The translations under genes were made by a program, and so were the position numbers. 64,000 nt of DNA from Ottowia sp. GTDB taxonomy: Bacteria; Pseudomonadota; Gammaproteobacteria; Burkholderiales; Burkholderiaceae_C. The stretch is from the NCBI RefSeq assembly GCF_016703145.1, contig NZ_JADJCO010000003.1:1628001-1692000 (forward strand). The letters are read 5' to 3'. Positions 40,915 to 49,391 of this stretch are shown one piece after another (position 1 is the first letter of the stretch; each line of letters begins with the position of its first letter). Below the pieces are notes generated by a model. It saw only the letters and a program-made list of their open reading frames with translations, did no database searches and was not told the origin of the DNA.

Positions 40915-43196
40915 TGTTCGAGTTCTTCCCCAGTGAGCAGGCCGACCGCGAGCGTGAGGCCGTGCGCCAGTCATCGGCCCCGAGCCAGCCCGGCGCCTTT
41001 GGCGGTTTCGGCAGCGCCCTGGCCGACGCCCTGCCGACCGCCGCGTTGACTTCGGCCAGCGCCTGGGCCGGCATGCTCGAAGCGCATGGCCAGTCCGTGG
41101 GCAACTACTCGCCCGGCGCGGTGGACGTGGGCCTGCCGGTGGCCGACGACAGCCGCGCCGCCCTGGCCGCGCTGCCCGCGTCGGACGTGCCCCAAAGCCT
41201 GCGCGAGAAGGCCAAGGGCTACGCGCCCGACCCGCTGTCGGTTGGCATGGCCGGGCAGATCGCCCACGGTGTGCTGTCCAGCCTGGCGAAGGCGGTGGCC
41301 TACGCGCCGGCCGGCCCGGCCGCCCCAGTGCTGTTCGGCGCCGACCTGGGGGTGGGCCGAGCGCAGGAGCTGGGCGACAAGGGCGTGGACGAGCGCACCG
41401 CCGCAGCGGCCGGCCTGATGACTGGCATGGCCGGTGCGGCGGGCCTGCGCCTGCCGGCCGCCATGGGTGCCACGCGCGCCGGCAGCGCCGCCATCGGGGC
41501 GGTGGCCAACCCGGCGCTGAACGTGGCTGAGACGGGCGGCATTCACCTGCTGCTGCAGCATGCCGACTACGGCAAGATCGCCGAGCAGCACCAACCCTTC
41601 GACCCGGTGAACCTGGCCGTGGCCGCCGTCGCGGGCGTGTCCTTCGGCGCCGCGTTCCACCGCGCCAAGCCAAAGGCCCCGCCCGCGCTGACGCCGGACG
41701 AGCATGCCGCCGCGCTGACCATGAACGAGGTGCACGCGCGCGACGGCGACACGCTCACCCAGCCGGGCGACCTGGCCGCCAGCAACGCCGCGCGCGAGGC
41801 GCAGGCACTGGCGCGCCAGCAGTTGGACAGCGGCGAGATGGTCAGCGTGGCGGCCGACGTGCCCACCGACGCCGCCACCGTGGCGGCGCGCGCGGACGGG
41901 CTGGCGCGGAGCCTGAACGAGGGCGACACGCTGCTGGGCCAGTCGCTGGACTTCGGCGGCCGGCCGGCCGAACACCTGGAGGCCGAGTACGCCGCCCTGT
42001 CCAACGCCGAAGGCCGCAACCTCACCGACGGCGGCCACCTGATCGACACCGACCTGGTGCGCGAACTGTCGCCCGCGTACCGCGACAACCGCCTGCGCGC
42101 CGCCGACATCCACGAGGCGGCCAGCGCCTTGACCAAGCAGCTCTACGCCCGCGCGCTGGCGCGGCCGGTGGCGGAAGGGCGTGACAACGCCGTGCTGTTC
42201 ATGGCGGGCGGCGGCGGTTCTGGCAAGTCGTTCGCGCGCGAATCCTTGCTGGGTGAAAACACCGCCGATATCACGGTGGACGGCACATTCTCCAATCAGG
42301 CGCGCGCGCTGAGCGATGTGCAGGCGGCGCTGGACTCGGGCCGCAGCGTTCAAATTCTCTACGTCTATCGGCCCCCGGAACTGGCCATCCAGGGCGTCAT
42401 CCAGCGTGCCGCCCAAGAAGGCAGGCCAGTGCCCATTGATGCGCTGGCTCAGGCGCACGCGAACGCGCCGGAGACGGTGCGGGCCATCGCCCAGCACTAT
42501 AATGGTGATGCAAGGGTGAGAATTCAGGCCGTCGATAACAGCGGCCCAGCCGGCACGCCAGTCCGGCCAATTCCCCTACAGGAAATTCCTCGTGTACATG
42601 AAAGCTCCGCTCTCCGCACCTTCTCTGACGCCATCGACGGCGCCCACGCCCGTGGAGAAATCGGCCTCGGGCTTTACCGTGCTTCCCGAGGCGACGGTGG
42701 ACCCCTGGGCGCGCAAAATCGTGGAAGCCATGAACCGGGCCAGCGCCGAAGTGGCGAAGCAGCAAGCGAGGTAGCGCACCCTGGCGGCCAAGACGCGCCG
42801 CCCCAAACCCTCATCGGCAAGGTTGTCGATGCCGTGTCCCATCTGCTGGGGCGCGATGAACCTGCGCCGCCATCGGCGCCCGAACCGGCCAAGCCTGCCA
42901 CCCCTGAGCAGGCGCGCGCCCAGGACATCGCCGCGCGCAACCCCAATGCCCTGATCCCGACCGGCGAGCTGGACGCCGATGGCAAGCCCATCAGCGTGCC
43001 CTTGGCCGACCTGATGGCCCAGGGCGACCTGCACCAGCGTTGGTATGCCTTGGAAGTTTTGAAGCCGCTGGAGGACGATTTACGCGGCGCAGCGGCCGGG
43101 CCGTGGCGCTACCTCAAGGACACCTGCGCCGAGCTGGGATTGCTCAAGATGCTGCCCGATGAGCATGGCGTTGAGCGGCCCGGCTTGGTTCGATGA
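40914..43196 (+). CDS. Phage internal protein with zeta-toxin-like kinase domain
   Basis: A 760-residue protein. Residues 1-330 resemble a virion-internal protein with Ala/Gly-rich hydrophobic helices (a possible membrane-active region). Residues about 360-560 form a zeta-toxin-type P-loop kinase domain: VLFMAGGGGSGKSFARESLL (Walker A), ITVDGTFSN and VQILYVYRPPELAIQGVIQR. Zeta toxins phosphorylate UDP-N-acetylglucosamine. The C-terminal 150 residues are Pro/Ala-rich. Start ATG 40914 overlaps the previous stop. Third-position GC drops across 42590-42775, where another frame looks better (see 42598-42774), so the local frame there is not fully certain. Confidence 0.7.
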   Translation: MFEFFPSEQADREREAVRQSSAPSQPGAFGGFGSALADALPTAALTSASAWAGMLEAHGQSVGNYSPGAVDVGLPVADDSRAALAALPASDVPQSLREKAKGYAPDPLSVGMAGQIAHGVLSSLAKAVAYAPAGPAAPVLFGADLGVGRAQELGDKGVDERTAAAAGLMTGMAGAAGLRLPAAMGATRAGSAAIGAVANPALNVAETGGIHLLLQHADYGKIAEQHQPFDPVNLAVAAVAGVSFGAAFHRAKPKAPPALTPDEHAAALTMNEVHARDGDTLTQPGDLAASNAAREAQALARQQLDSGEMVSVAADVPTDAATVAARADGLARSLNEGDTLLGQSLDFGGRPAEHLEAEYAALSNAEGRNLTDGGHLIDTDLVRELSPAYRDNRLRAADIHEAASALTKQLYARALARPVAEGRDNAVLFMAGGGGSGKSFARESLLGENTADITVDGTFSNQARALSDVQAALDSGRSVQILYVYRPPELAIQGVIQRAAQEGRPVPIDALAQAHANAPETVRAIAQHYNGDARVRIQAVDNSGPAGTPVRPIPLQEIPRVHESSALRTFSDAIDGAHARGEIGLGLYRASRGDGGPLGAQNRGSHEPGQRRSGEAASEVAHPGGQDAPPQTLIGKVVDAVSHLLGRDEPAPPSAPEPAKPATPEQARAQDIAARNPNALIPTGELDADGKPISVPLADLMAQGDLHQRWYALEVLKPLEDDLRGAAAGPWRYLKDTCAELGLLKMLPDEHGVERPGLVR
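42598..42774 (+). CDS. Candidate overlapping small gene after the kinase domain
   Basis: A 58-residue frame inside the 760-residue phage gene but in another phase, starting MKAPLSAPSLTPST and ending KIVEAMNRASAEVAKQQAR. Evidence for it: AGGAA about 13 bases upstream of the ATG, clearly higher third-position GC than the overlapping frame, and placement immediately after the zeta-like kinase domain, where a small partner would be expected. Evidence against: the enclosing frame is also open and no homologue is recognised. Confidence 0.4.
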   Translation: MKAPLSAPSLTPSTAPTPVEKSASGFTVLPEATVDPWARKIVEAMNRASAEVAKQQAR

Positions 43197-43416
43197 GAAG
43201 GGCGAGCCTGCCGACCTGAGCGGCGGCATGTGGAGCTTTCTGACGAAAATGTGCGACCGCCTGCCCGACACCGACCTGGGCCGATGCGTGCGCGGCACGG
43301 GATCTTCCGGCGGCGGCGGTGTTGGTGGCAATGGCGGTTCTCGCGGCCTTACCTGGGCACCCGATCCCACCGAACCCCCAGCCCCGACAAAAGCCCCGCT
43401 GCTCGGCTTGCGATAG
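43159..43416 (+). CDS. Small phage protein, 85 residues
   Basis: Overlaps the end of the preceding gene by 38 bp. It begins MSMALSGPAWFDEKGEPADL, continues GGMWSFLTKMCDRLPDTDLG and ends in a Gly-rich linker and a Pro/Ala tail. Codon third positions are GC-rich as in the phage genes. No known domain. The promoter of the capsid gene starts within its last codons. Confidence 0.55.
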   Translation: MSMALSGPAWFDEKGEPADLSGGMWSFLTKMCDRLPDTDLGRCVRGTGSSGGGGVGGNGGSRGLTWAPDPTEPPAPTKAPLLGLR

Positions 43417-43436
43417 TCCATCGCACTGCCTAAAAT
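43408..43436 (+). promoter_or_regulatory. Predicted promoter of the truncated capsid gene
   Basis: TTGCGA (43408-43413) and TAAAAT (43431-43436) with a 17-bp spacer, about 114 bp before the capsid start. The leader contains two copies of CAGTAGCTGGC 49 bp apart. Confidence 0.55.
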
Positions 43437-43549
43437 CTAGGCGTCCCCGCTGGCAGTAGCTGGCGGGCACCCCTCCCCCGCGCCGTCGCGCGAACGCTGA
43501 CAGCAGTAGCTGGCCTGCGAAATCACCCCCTGATTTTGAAAGGCCGATC

Positions 43550-43885
43550 ATGGCTGTCACTCAAATTGCGGACGTCGTCGTCCCTGAGGAATTCACCGCG
43601 TACATCGTTCAAAACTCCGTCGAGAAATCGGCCCTGGTGCAATCCAGCATCGTCGCGCGCAACAGTGCTATCGACGACCAACTGAAGGCCGGCGCAGATG
43701 CTTTCAGCATTCCGTTCTGGAAAGACCTGCCCGACGACCCCGCCAACATCGCCAACGACGACCCCGCCGTCATGGCTGTTCCCCGCAAGCTCGGCAGCGG
43801 CAATCCGTTGGTCACAGGTTCGACCCCTGTACGTCTTACCAGAAATTCAGCGAAAGCAGTAAAGAGTCCGCTATCCACAAGATAG
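43550..43885 (+). pseudogene. Major capsid protein, N-terminal fragment
   Basis: The first 80 or so residues match phage major coat proteins (VTQIADVVVPEEFTAYIVQN; ADAFSIPFWKDLPDD). At about 43800 the coding sequence runs into a tRNA 3'-end segment, and the frame ends at 43885 after foreign residues. Homologues are several hundred residues longer, so this is a truncation by recombination at an attachment site. Ribosome site GAAAGG lies upstream of ATG 43550. Confidence 0.8.
43801..43841 (+). other. tRNA 3'-end fragment, probable att site
   Basis: Forty-one bases with a standard T arm (ACAGG-TTCGACC-CCTGT, five perfect pairs), the 3' acceptor strand ACGTCTT, a discriminator A and CCA, preceded by the end of an anticodon stem. 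No 5' half is present. Tyrosine integrases commonly recombine in exactly this part of tRNA genes, so this is a likely attR remnant at the island/phage to chromosome boundary. Confidence 0.7.
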
Positions 43886-43895
43886 CGGACTTTTT
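43866..43895 (+). terminator. Strong Rho-independent terminator
   Basis: GTCCGCTATC-CACAA-GATAGCGGAC is a perfect 10-bp stem followed by TTTTT. It lies 24 bp after the tRNA fragment and was presumably the terminator of that tRNA gene. Confidence 0.9.
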
Positions 43896-43979
43896 CACAT
43901 CAGCGAAGGTCGCGCGGGGCGCCCGCGCGGCCCGCCTAGAATCCGTGGCGATGCAGCAGCCTCAGGGACACCCCGCACC

Positions 43980-44546
43980 ATGAGCCGTACCAGAGTTTCC
44001 GCGCCTTTCAAGACCGGAACCGTGGCGGGGCGCGCGGGTGCGCAGGCGCCCAGGGTGATCAAGAAGTACCCCAACCGGCGGCTCTACGACACCGACACCT
44101 CCGCCTACATCACGCTGGCGCAGGTGCGGCAGTTGGTGATGAACCGCGATGCGTTCGTGGTGCGCGACGCGAAGACGGGCGAGGATTTGACGCGCAGCAT
44201 CCTGCTGCAGATCATCCTGGAAGAAGAGGCCGGCGGCGCGCCCATGTTCACCGAGGCGGTGCTGGCCAACATCATCCGCTTCTACGGCCATGCGATGCAG
44301 GGCTTCATGGGCTCGTACCTGGAGAAGAACGTCCAGGCCTTCATGGACATCCAGGCCAAGCTGGCCGAGCAGTCCCAGGGACTGACGCCGGAGATGTGGT
44401 CGCAGTTCATGCGCCTGCAGTCGCCGGTGATGCAGGGCGTGATGGGCAACTACCTGGAGCAGTCGAAGGCCATGTTCCTGCAGTTGCAGGAGCAGATGAC
44501 CAAGCAGACCGAGCAGGTGCTGGGCGCCTTTGGCATCAAGCGATAG
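43980..44546 (+). CDS. phaR: Polyhydroxyalkanoate synthesis repressor PhaR
   Basis: A 188-residue protein with the PHA accumulation regulator DNA-binding domain (KKYPNRRLYDTDTSAYITL) at residues 28-50, followed by the second family domain (FVVRDAKTGEDLTRSILLQI). A helical, Gln- and Met-rich C-terminal part binds PHB granules in homologues. PhaR represses phasin genes and is titrated by PHB. It is the first core-chromosome gene after the integrated region. A typical betaproteobacterial gene. Confidence 0.92.
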   Translation: MSRTRVSAPFKTGTVAGRAGAQAPRVIKKYPNRRLYDTDTSAYITLAQVRQLVMNRDAFVVRDAKTGEDLTRSILLQIILEEEAGGAPMFTEAVLANIIRFYGHAMQGFMGSYLEKNVQAFMDIQAKLAEQSQGLTPEMWSQFMRLQSPVMQGVMGNYLEQSKAMFLQLQEQMTKQTEQVLGAFGIKR

Positions 44547-44603
44547 CGTTCTTGGCGTCCGGCCCGCCAGAGCGCGCCTGGCGCGGGCTGCGACAATCGC
44601 CGC

Positions 44604-46026
44604 ATGAATGACACCATCACGCCCGCCCCGCGCATCGGCTTCGTCAGCCTGGGGTGCCCCAAGGCGCTGACCGACTCGGAACTGATCTTGACGCAACTGT
44701 CGGCCGAGGGCTACGCGACCAGCAAGACGTTCGAAGGGGCCGATCTGGTCATCGTCAACACCTGTGGCTTCATCGACGAGGCGGTCAAGGAAAGCCTGGA
44801 CACCATCGGCGAGGCCTTGTCGGTCAACGGCAAGGTCATCGTCACCGGCTGCCTTGGTGCAAAAACGATAGCTTCTGGCATAGAAGGGACGCGCGCTGAA
44901 GGCCAAAATGATTCAGAAAACCTGGTCAAGCACCTGCACCCGTCGGTGCTGGCCGTGACCGGCCCGCACGCCACGCAGGAGGTGATGGACGCGGTGCACC
45001 ACCACCTGCCCAAACCGCACGACCCGTTCATCGACCTGGTGCCCGGCGCCTTCGGTGAGGCGGGCCTGAAGCTTACGCCGCGCCACTACGCCTACCTGAA
45101 GATCAGCGAGGGCTGCAACCACCGCTGCACCTTCTGCATCATTCCCTCGATGCGTGGCGACCTGGTCAGCCGGCCCATCGGCGACGTGCTGAAGGAGGCG
45201 CGCGCGCTGTTCGAGGGTGGCGTGAAGGAGCTGCTGGTCATCAGCCAGGACACCTCGGCCTACGGCGTGGACGTGAAGTACCGCACCGGCTTCTGGGACG
45301 GCCGCCCGGTGAAGACCCGCATGCTGGAGCTGGTGGAACAGCTCGCCGAGCTGGCCGAGCCGCACTGGCGCCTGGGTGCGGCTGCACTACGTGTACCCTT
45401 ACCCGCACGTGGACGACATCGTGCCGCTGATGGCTGAAGGCCGCGTGCTGCCGTACCTGGACGTGCCCCTGCAGCACAGCCATCCCGACGTGCTGCGGCG
45501 CATGAAGCGTCCCGCCAGTGGCGAGAAGAACCTGGAGCGCATCCAGCGCTGGCGCGACATGTGCCCCGAGCTGGTGATCCGCTCCACCTTCATCGCCGGC
45601 TTTCCGGGTGAGACCGAGGCCGAGTTCGAGCACCTGCTCGACTTCATGCGCGCCGCGCGCATCGACCGCGTGGGATGCTTCGCCTATTCGCCGGTCGAGG
45701 GCGCCACCGCCAACAACCTGCCCGGCATGCTGCCGCCCGAGCTGCGCGAGGAGCGCCGCGCGCGTTTCATGGCGGTGGCCGAGCAGGTGTCCGCCGACAA
45801 GCTGCGCGAGCGTGTCGGCGCCATCATGCAGGTGCTGGTCGACTCGGCGCCCGCGCTGGGCCGCCGCGGCGGGGTGGGGCGCAGCTACGCCGACGCGCCC
45901 GAGATCGACGGCACCGTGCAACTGCTGCCGCCCGAGAAGGCCAGCAAGACCCTGAAGGTGGGCGAGTTCACTCGCGCGCGCATCGTCGGCACGCAAGGCC
46001 ACGACCTCGTGGCCTTGCCCGTCTGA
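44604..46026 (+). pseudogene. rimO: Ribosomal protein S12 methylthiotransferase RimO, frameshifted
   Basis: The N-terminal UPF0004 domain (FVSLGCPKALTDSELIL) and radical-SAM site (EGCNHRCTFC, CxxxCxxC) are in the first frame to about 45375. The protein continues from there in another frame (VRLHYVYPYPHVDDIV) through FIAGFPGETEAEFE to the TRAM domain, ending at 46026. Between CACTGGCGCCTG and GGTGCGG two bases appear to be missing. Read through, it is about 473 residues, full length. RimO adds methylthio to Asp88 of S12 and is not essential, so real loss is tolerable, but a sequencing indel is equally possible. An in-frame mini-repeat lies at 44860-44920. Confidence 0.85.
44860..44920 (+). repeat. 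Comamonad-type mini-repeat, copy 1 (inside rimO)
   Basis: AT-rich segment with core ATAGCTTCTGGC and later GCTGAAGGCCAAAA. It is in frame within rimO and encodes about 20 residues (AKTIASGIEGTRAEGQNDSE) between the conserved CLG and the VKHLHPSVLAV segment. Confidence 0.6.
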
Positions 46027-46044
46027 TGGACAGGCAAGAAAAAA

Positions 46045-46064
46045 GCCACCCGGAGGTGGCCTTT
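46045..46064. terminator. Terminator between rimO and tRNA-Leu
   Basis: GCCACC-CGGA-GGTGGC (46045-46060) followed by CTTTT on the plus strand and preceded by AAAAAA, so it can act on both strands for the convergent rimO and tRNA-Leu genes. Confidence 0.75.
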
Positions 46065-46108
46065 TCGTCGCGGCGCGTCTGGTATGTTCAGACCCGCTGC
46101 TTTCATGT

Positions 46109-46193
<85 letters not shown>

Positions 46194-46214
46194 ATCAGGA
46201 ACCAAGGAGTATAT

Positions 46215-48491
46215 ATCAAAAAATCAGAGCCACCCGGCAACCTGCTGGACGAAATCGAAGGCACGGTGCAAGGCCACCGCGACGGCCATGGCTTCATGGT
46301 GCGCGACGACGGCGAGTCCGACATCTACCTGCCGCCCAACGAGATGCGCGCGGTGCTGCACCGCGACCGCGTCAAGGTGCGCGTGGTGCGCCACGACCGG
46401 CGCGGCCGCCCCGAGGGCCGGGTGCTGGAGATCGTCGAGCGTCCGCCGCACCCCATCATCGGCCGGCTGCTCAACGAGGGCGGCCTGTGGCTGGTGGCGC
46501 CGGAGGACAAGCGCTACGGCCAGGACGTGATGATCCACAAGACCGCCATCGGCGCTGGCAAGCCGGGGCAGGTGGTGGTGGTCGAGCTGACCGAGCCGCC
46601 CGCGCTCTACGGCCAGCCCGTGGGCCATGTCAAGGAGGTGCTGGGCGAGGTGGACGACCCCGGCATGGAGATCGAGATCGCCGTGCGCAAGTACGGCGTG
46701 CCGCACGAGTTCTCCGACGCCTGCATCGGCGAGGCGCGCGCGCTGCCCGACACCGTGCGCCCGGCCGACAAGGCCGGCCGCGTCGATCTGACCGACGTGC
46801 CTCTGGTCACCATCGACGGCGAGGACGCGCGCGACTTCGACGACGCCGTGTACTGCACGCCCGCCGTCGTCACCGGCCGCGGCCGCAAGCCCAACGGTTG
46901 GCGCTTGCTGGTGGCCATCGCCGACGTCAGCCACTACGTCAAGACCGGCAGCCCGATCGACGTGGACGCCTACGACCGCGCCACCAGCGTGTACTTTCCG
47001 CGCCGCGTCATCCCCATGCTGCCCGAGAAGCTGAGCAACGGGCTGTGCTCGCTCAACCCCGAGGTCGAGCGCCTGTGCATGGTGTGCGACATGCTCGTCA
47101 CCGCCGAGGGCGAGGTGCACGCCTACCAGTTCTACCCCGCCGTCTTGTTCAGCCACGCGCGCCTCACCTACACCGAGGTGGCCGCCATCCTGGCCAACAC
47201 GCGCGGGCCCGAGGCCGCCAAGCGCCAGGCGCGCGTGCCCGACCTGCTGAACCTGCACGACGTGTTCCGCGCCCTGCTGAAGGCGCGCGAGAAGCGCGGC
47301 GCGGTGGACTTCGACACCACCGAGACGCAGATCGTCTGCGACGAGTCTGGCCGCATCGAGAAGATCGTGCCGCGCACCCGCAACGACGCGCACCGCCTGA
47401 TCGAAGAATGCATGCTGGCCGCCAACGTGTGCAGCGCCGACTTCATCGGCCTGGGCAAGCACGCCGGCCTGTTCCGCGTGCACGAGGGGCCCACGCCCGA
47501 GAAGGTGGAAATCCTGCGCGCCTACCTCAAGGCGCTGGGCCTGGGGCTGTCGGTCAGCGACGAGCCGCAGCCCGGCGAGTTCCAGCGCGTGGCCGCGGCC
47601 ACCCAGGACCGCCCCGACGCCCAGCAGATCCACATGATGCTGCTGCGCTCCATGAGCCAGGCCATCTACACCCCCGTCAACAGCGGCCACTTCGGCCTGG
47701 CCTACGACGCCTACACGCACTTCACCAGCCCCATCCGGCGCTACCCCGACCTGCTGGTGCACCGCGTCATCAAAGCCATCCTGGAGCGGCGGACCTACAA
47801 CTTGCCGCAGTTGCCCACGCCTGGCGAGGCGCACGAGAAGCTCAGCCGCCGCTTGCAAAAGAATAGCGCCTCGCGCAGGCAGGACGCCGACAATCGGCCC
47901 AAGAAGCTCTCGGCCGAGTTGCAGGCCTGGGAAGCCGCCGGCCTGCACTGCAGCGCCAACGAGCGCCGCGCCGACGAGGCCAGCCGCGACGTCGAGGCCT
48001 GGCTCAAGTGCAAGTACATGAAGGAGCACCTGGGCGAGGAATACGGGGGCACCGTCAGCGCCGCCACCACCTTCGGCCTGTTCGTCACGCTCGACGAACT
48101 GTACGTCGAGGGGCTGGTGCACATCACCGAACTGGGCGGTGAATACTTCCGCTTCGACGAAGTCCGGCAAGAGCTGCGCGGCGAGCGCACCGGCATCCGC
48201 TATGCCATCGGCACGCGGGTGCGCGTGCAGGTCAGCCGCGTCGACCTGGACGCGCGCAAGATCGATTTCCGCTTGGTGCGCGAGGGCGATGAGCTGGTCT
48301 CGCGCGCCCTGCGCGACAAGGGCGTGGCCCCCGCCGGCGAGCGCGGCCAGCCGGCCAAGCGCGCCGCACGCCAGGCGCGCGATGCCGGGCGCGGCGACAC
48401 GCGCGAGCGCGCCTCGCCCATGCAGGCGCTGAAATCCGCCGTCAAGAAAGCGGCGACCAATGCCAAGCGCAGCAGCAAGCCGCGCCGCTAG
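46215..48491 (+). CDS. rnr: Ribonuclease R, apparent ATC start codon
   Basis: An exoribonuclease of the RNB family: cold-shock domains at the N-terminus (GHRDGHGFMVRDDG), the RNB catalytic domain with TIDGEDARDFDDAVYC (metal-binding Asp residues) and HFTSPIRRYPDLLVH, an S1 domain (GGTVSAATTFGLFVTL), and a basic Lys/Arg tail. The coding frame begins KKSEPPGNLLDEIEGTV right after AAGGAG, but the codon in the start position (46215) is ATC. The first standard start in frame is GTG 46266, which would cut into the first conserved segment. With ATC the length is 758 residues. Degrades structured RNA. Confidence 0.88.
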   Translation: MKKSEPPGNLLDEIEGTVQGHRDGHGFMVRDDGESDIYLPPNEMRAVLHRDRVKVRVVRHDRRGRPEGRVLEIVERPPHPIIGRLLNEGGLWLVAPEDKRYGQDVMIHKTAIGAGKPGQVVVVELTEPPALYGQPVGHVKEVLGEVDDPGMEIEIAVRKYGVPHEFSDACIGEARALPDTVRPADKAGRVDLTDVPLVTIDGEDARDFDDAVYCTPAVVTGRGRKPNGWRLLVAIADVSHYVKTGSPIDVDAYDRATSVYFPRRVIPMLPEKLSNGLCSLNPEVERLCMVCDMLVTAEGEVHAYQFYPAVLFSHARLTYTEVAAILANTRGPEAAKRQARVPDLLNLHDVFRALLKAREKRGAVDFDTTETQIVCDESGRIEKIVPRTRNDAHRLIEECMLAANVCSADFIGLGKHAGLFRVHEGPTPEKVEILRAYLKALGLGLSVSDEPQPGEFQRVAAATQDRPDAQQIHMMLLRSMSQAIYTPVNSGHFGLAYDAYTHFTSPIRRYPDLLVHRVIKAILERRTYNLPQLPTPGEAHEKLSRRLQKNSASRRQDADNRPKKLSAELQAWEAAGLHCSANERRADEASRDVEAWLKCKYMKEHLGEEYGGTVSAATTFGLFVTLDELYVEGLVHITELGGEYFRFDEVRQELRGERTGIRYAIGTRVRVQVSRVDLDARKIDFRLVREGDELVSRALRDKGVAPAGERGQPAKRAARQARDAGRGDTRERASPMQALKSAVKKAATNAKRSSKPRR

Positions 48492-48515
48492 GCGGCAACC
48501 CACCAGGACCATGCG

Positions 48516-49277
48516 ATGAACCAGACCTCTCATCCCCGCGTCGCCGTCGTCACCGGGGCCGGCAGCGGCATCGGCAAGGCCGCCGCGCTGGCCCTGCTGG
48601 CCGATGGCTGGCAGGTGGCGCTGGCCGGGCGCCGGGCCGTGCCGCTGCAGCAGGTGGCCGCCGAGAGCGGCGCGGGCGACCGCGTCCTGGCCGTGCCCAC
48701 CGACGTCGCCGACCCGCAGGCCGTGCAGGCGCTGTTCGACCGCGCCGTGCAGGCCTTCGGCCGCGTCGACCTGCTGTTCAACAACGCCGGCACCGGCGCC
48801 CCCCCCGTGCCGCTGGACGAACTGAGCCCCGAACAGTGGCGCGCCGTGGTGGAGGTGAACCTGAACGGGATGTTCTGGTGCCTCCAGTCCGCCTTCCGCA
48901 TGATGAAGGCGCAGTCGCCGCGCGGTGGGCGCATCATCAACAACGGCTCCATCTCGGCCCACGCGCCGCGCCCGCATTCCATCGCCTACACGGCCACCAA
49001 GCACGCCGTCACCGGCCTGACCAAGACGGCATCGCTCGACGGCCGCGCGCACGACATCGCCGTGGGCCAGATCGACATCGGCAACGCCGCCACCGACATG
49101 ACCGAGCGCATGGCCCGCGGCATCCTCCAGCCCAACGGCCAGATCGCCGCCGAGGCGGTGATGGACGTGGCGCTGGTCGGACAGTCGGTGCTGTACATGG
49201 CCAACCTGCCGCTCTCGGCCAACGTGCTGTTCCACACCGTCATGGCCACCAAGATGCCGTTCGTGGGACGGGGGTGA
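48516..49277 (+). CDS. SDR-family oxidoreductase
   Basis: A 253-residue classical short-chain dehydrogenase/reductase. The Rossmann motif is TGAGSGIGKAAALALL; NNAGTG is the structural motif; the catalytic Ser lies in NNGSISAHAPRP and the Tyr-Lys pair in YTATKHAV. NAD(P)-dependent; the substrate cannot be read from sequence. It lies 24 bp after rnr on the same strand. A housekeeping neighbour rather than cargo. Confidence 0.88.
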   Translation: MNQTSHPRVAVVTGAGSGIGKAAALALLADGWQVALAGRRAVPLQQVAAESGAGDRVLAVPTDVADPQAVQALFDRAVQAFGRVDLLFNNAGTGAPPVPLDELSPEQWRAVVEVNLNGMFWCLQSAFRMMKAQSPRGGRIINNGSISAHAPRPHSIAYTATKHAVTGLTKTASLDGRAHDIAVGQIDIGNAATDMTERMARGILQPNGQIAAEAVMDVALVGQSVLYMANLPLSANVLFHTVMATKMPFVGRG

Positions 49278-49300
49278 GGCGCGGTGCGATGACCGGAATG

Positions 49301-49361
49301 CTACTGATTTAATAGCTTATGGCGCAATACGCACGCGGGCTGGAAGCCTGAAATCCTTGAA
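49301..49361 (+). repeat. Comamonad-type mini-repeat, copy 2 (intergenic)
   Basis: Core AATAGCTTATGGCGCAATAC followed by CACGCGGGCTGGAAGCCTG and TTGAAAA. It lies between the convergent SDR and nnrD genes, beside the nnrD terminator. Confidence 0.6.
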
Positions 49362-49385
49362 AACGCCGCGTTCTCGCGCGGCGTT
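49358..49385 (-). terminator. Terminator of the nnrD gene
   Basis: On the minus strand AACGCCGCG-CGAGAA-CGCGGCGTT (49362-49385) is followed by TTTC. It begins 6 bp after the nnrD stop. Confidence 0.7.
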
Positions 49386-49391
49386 CGCGCT

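Noticed and set aside
43801..43841. An intact tRNA gene at the right edge of the phage remnant
   Set aside because: Only the T arm, acceptor 3' strand and CCA are present. The upstream sequence is capsid coding sequence, so it is a fragment.
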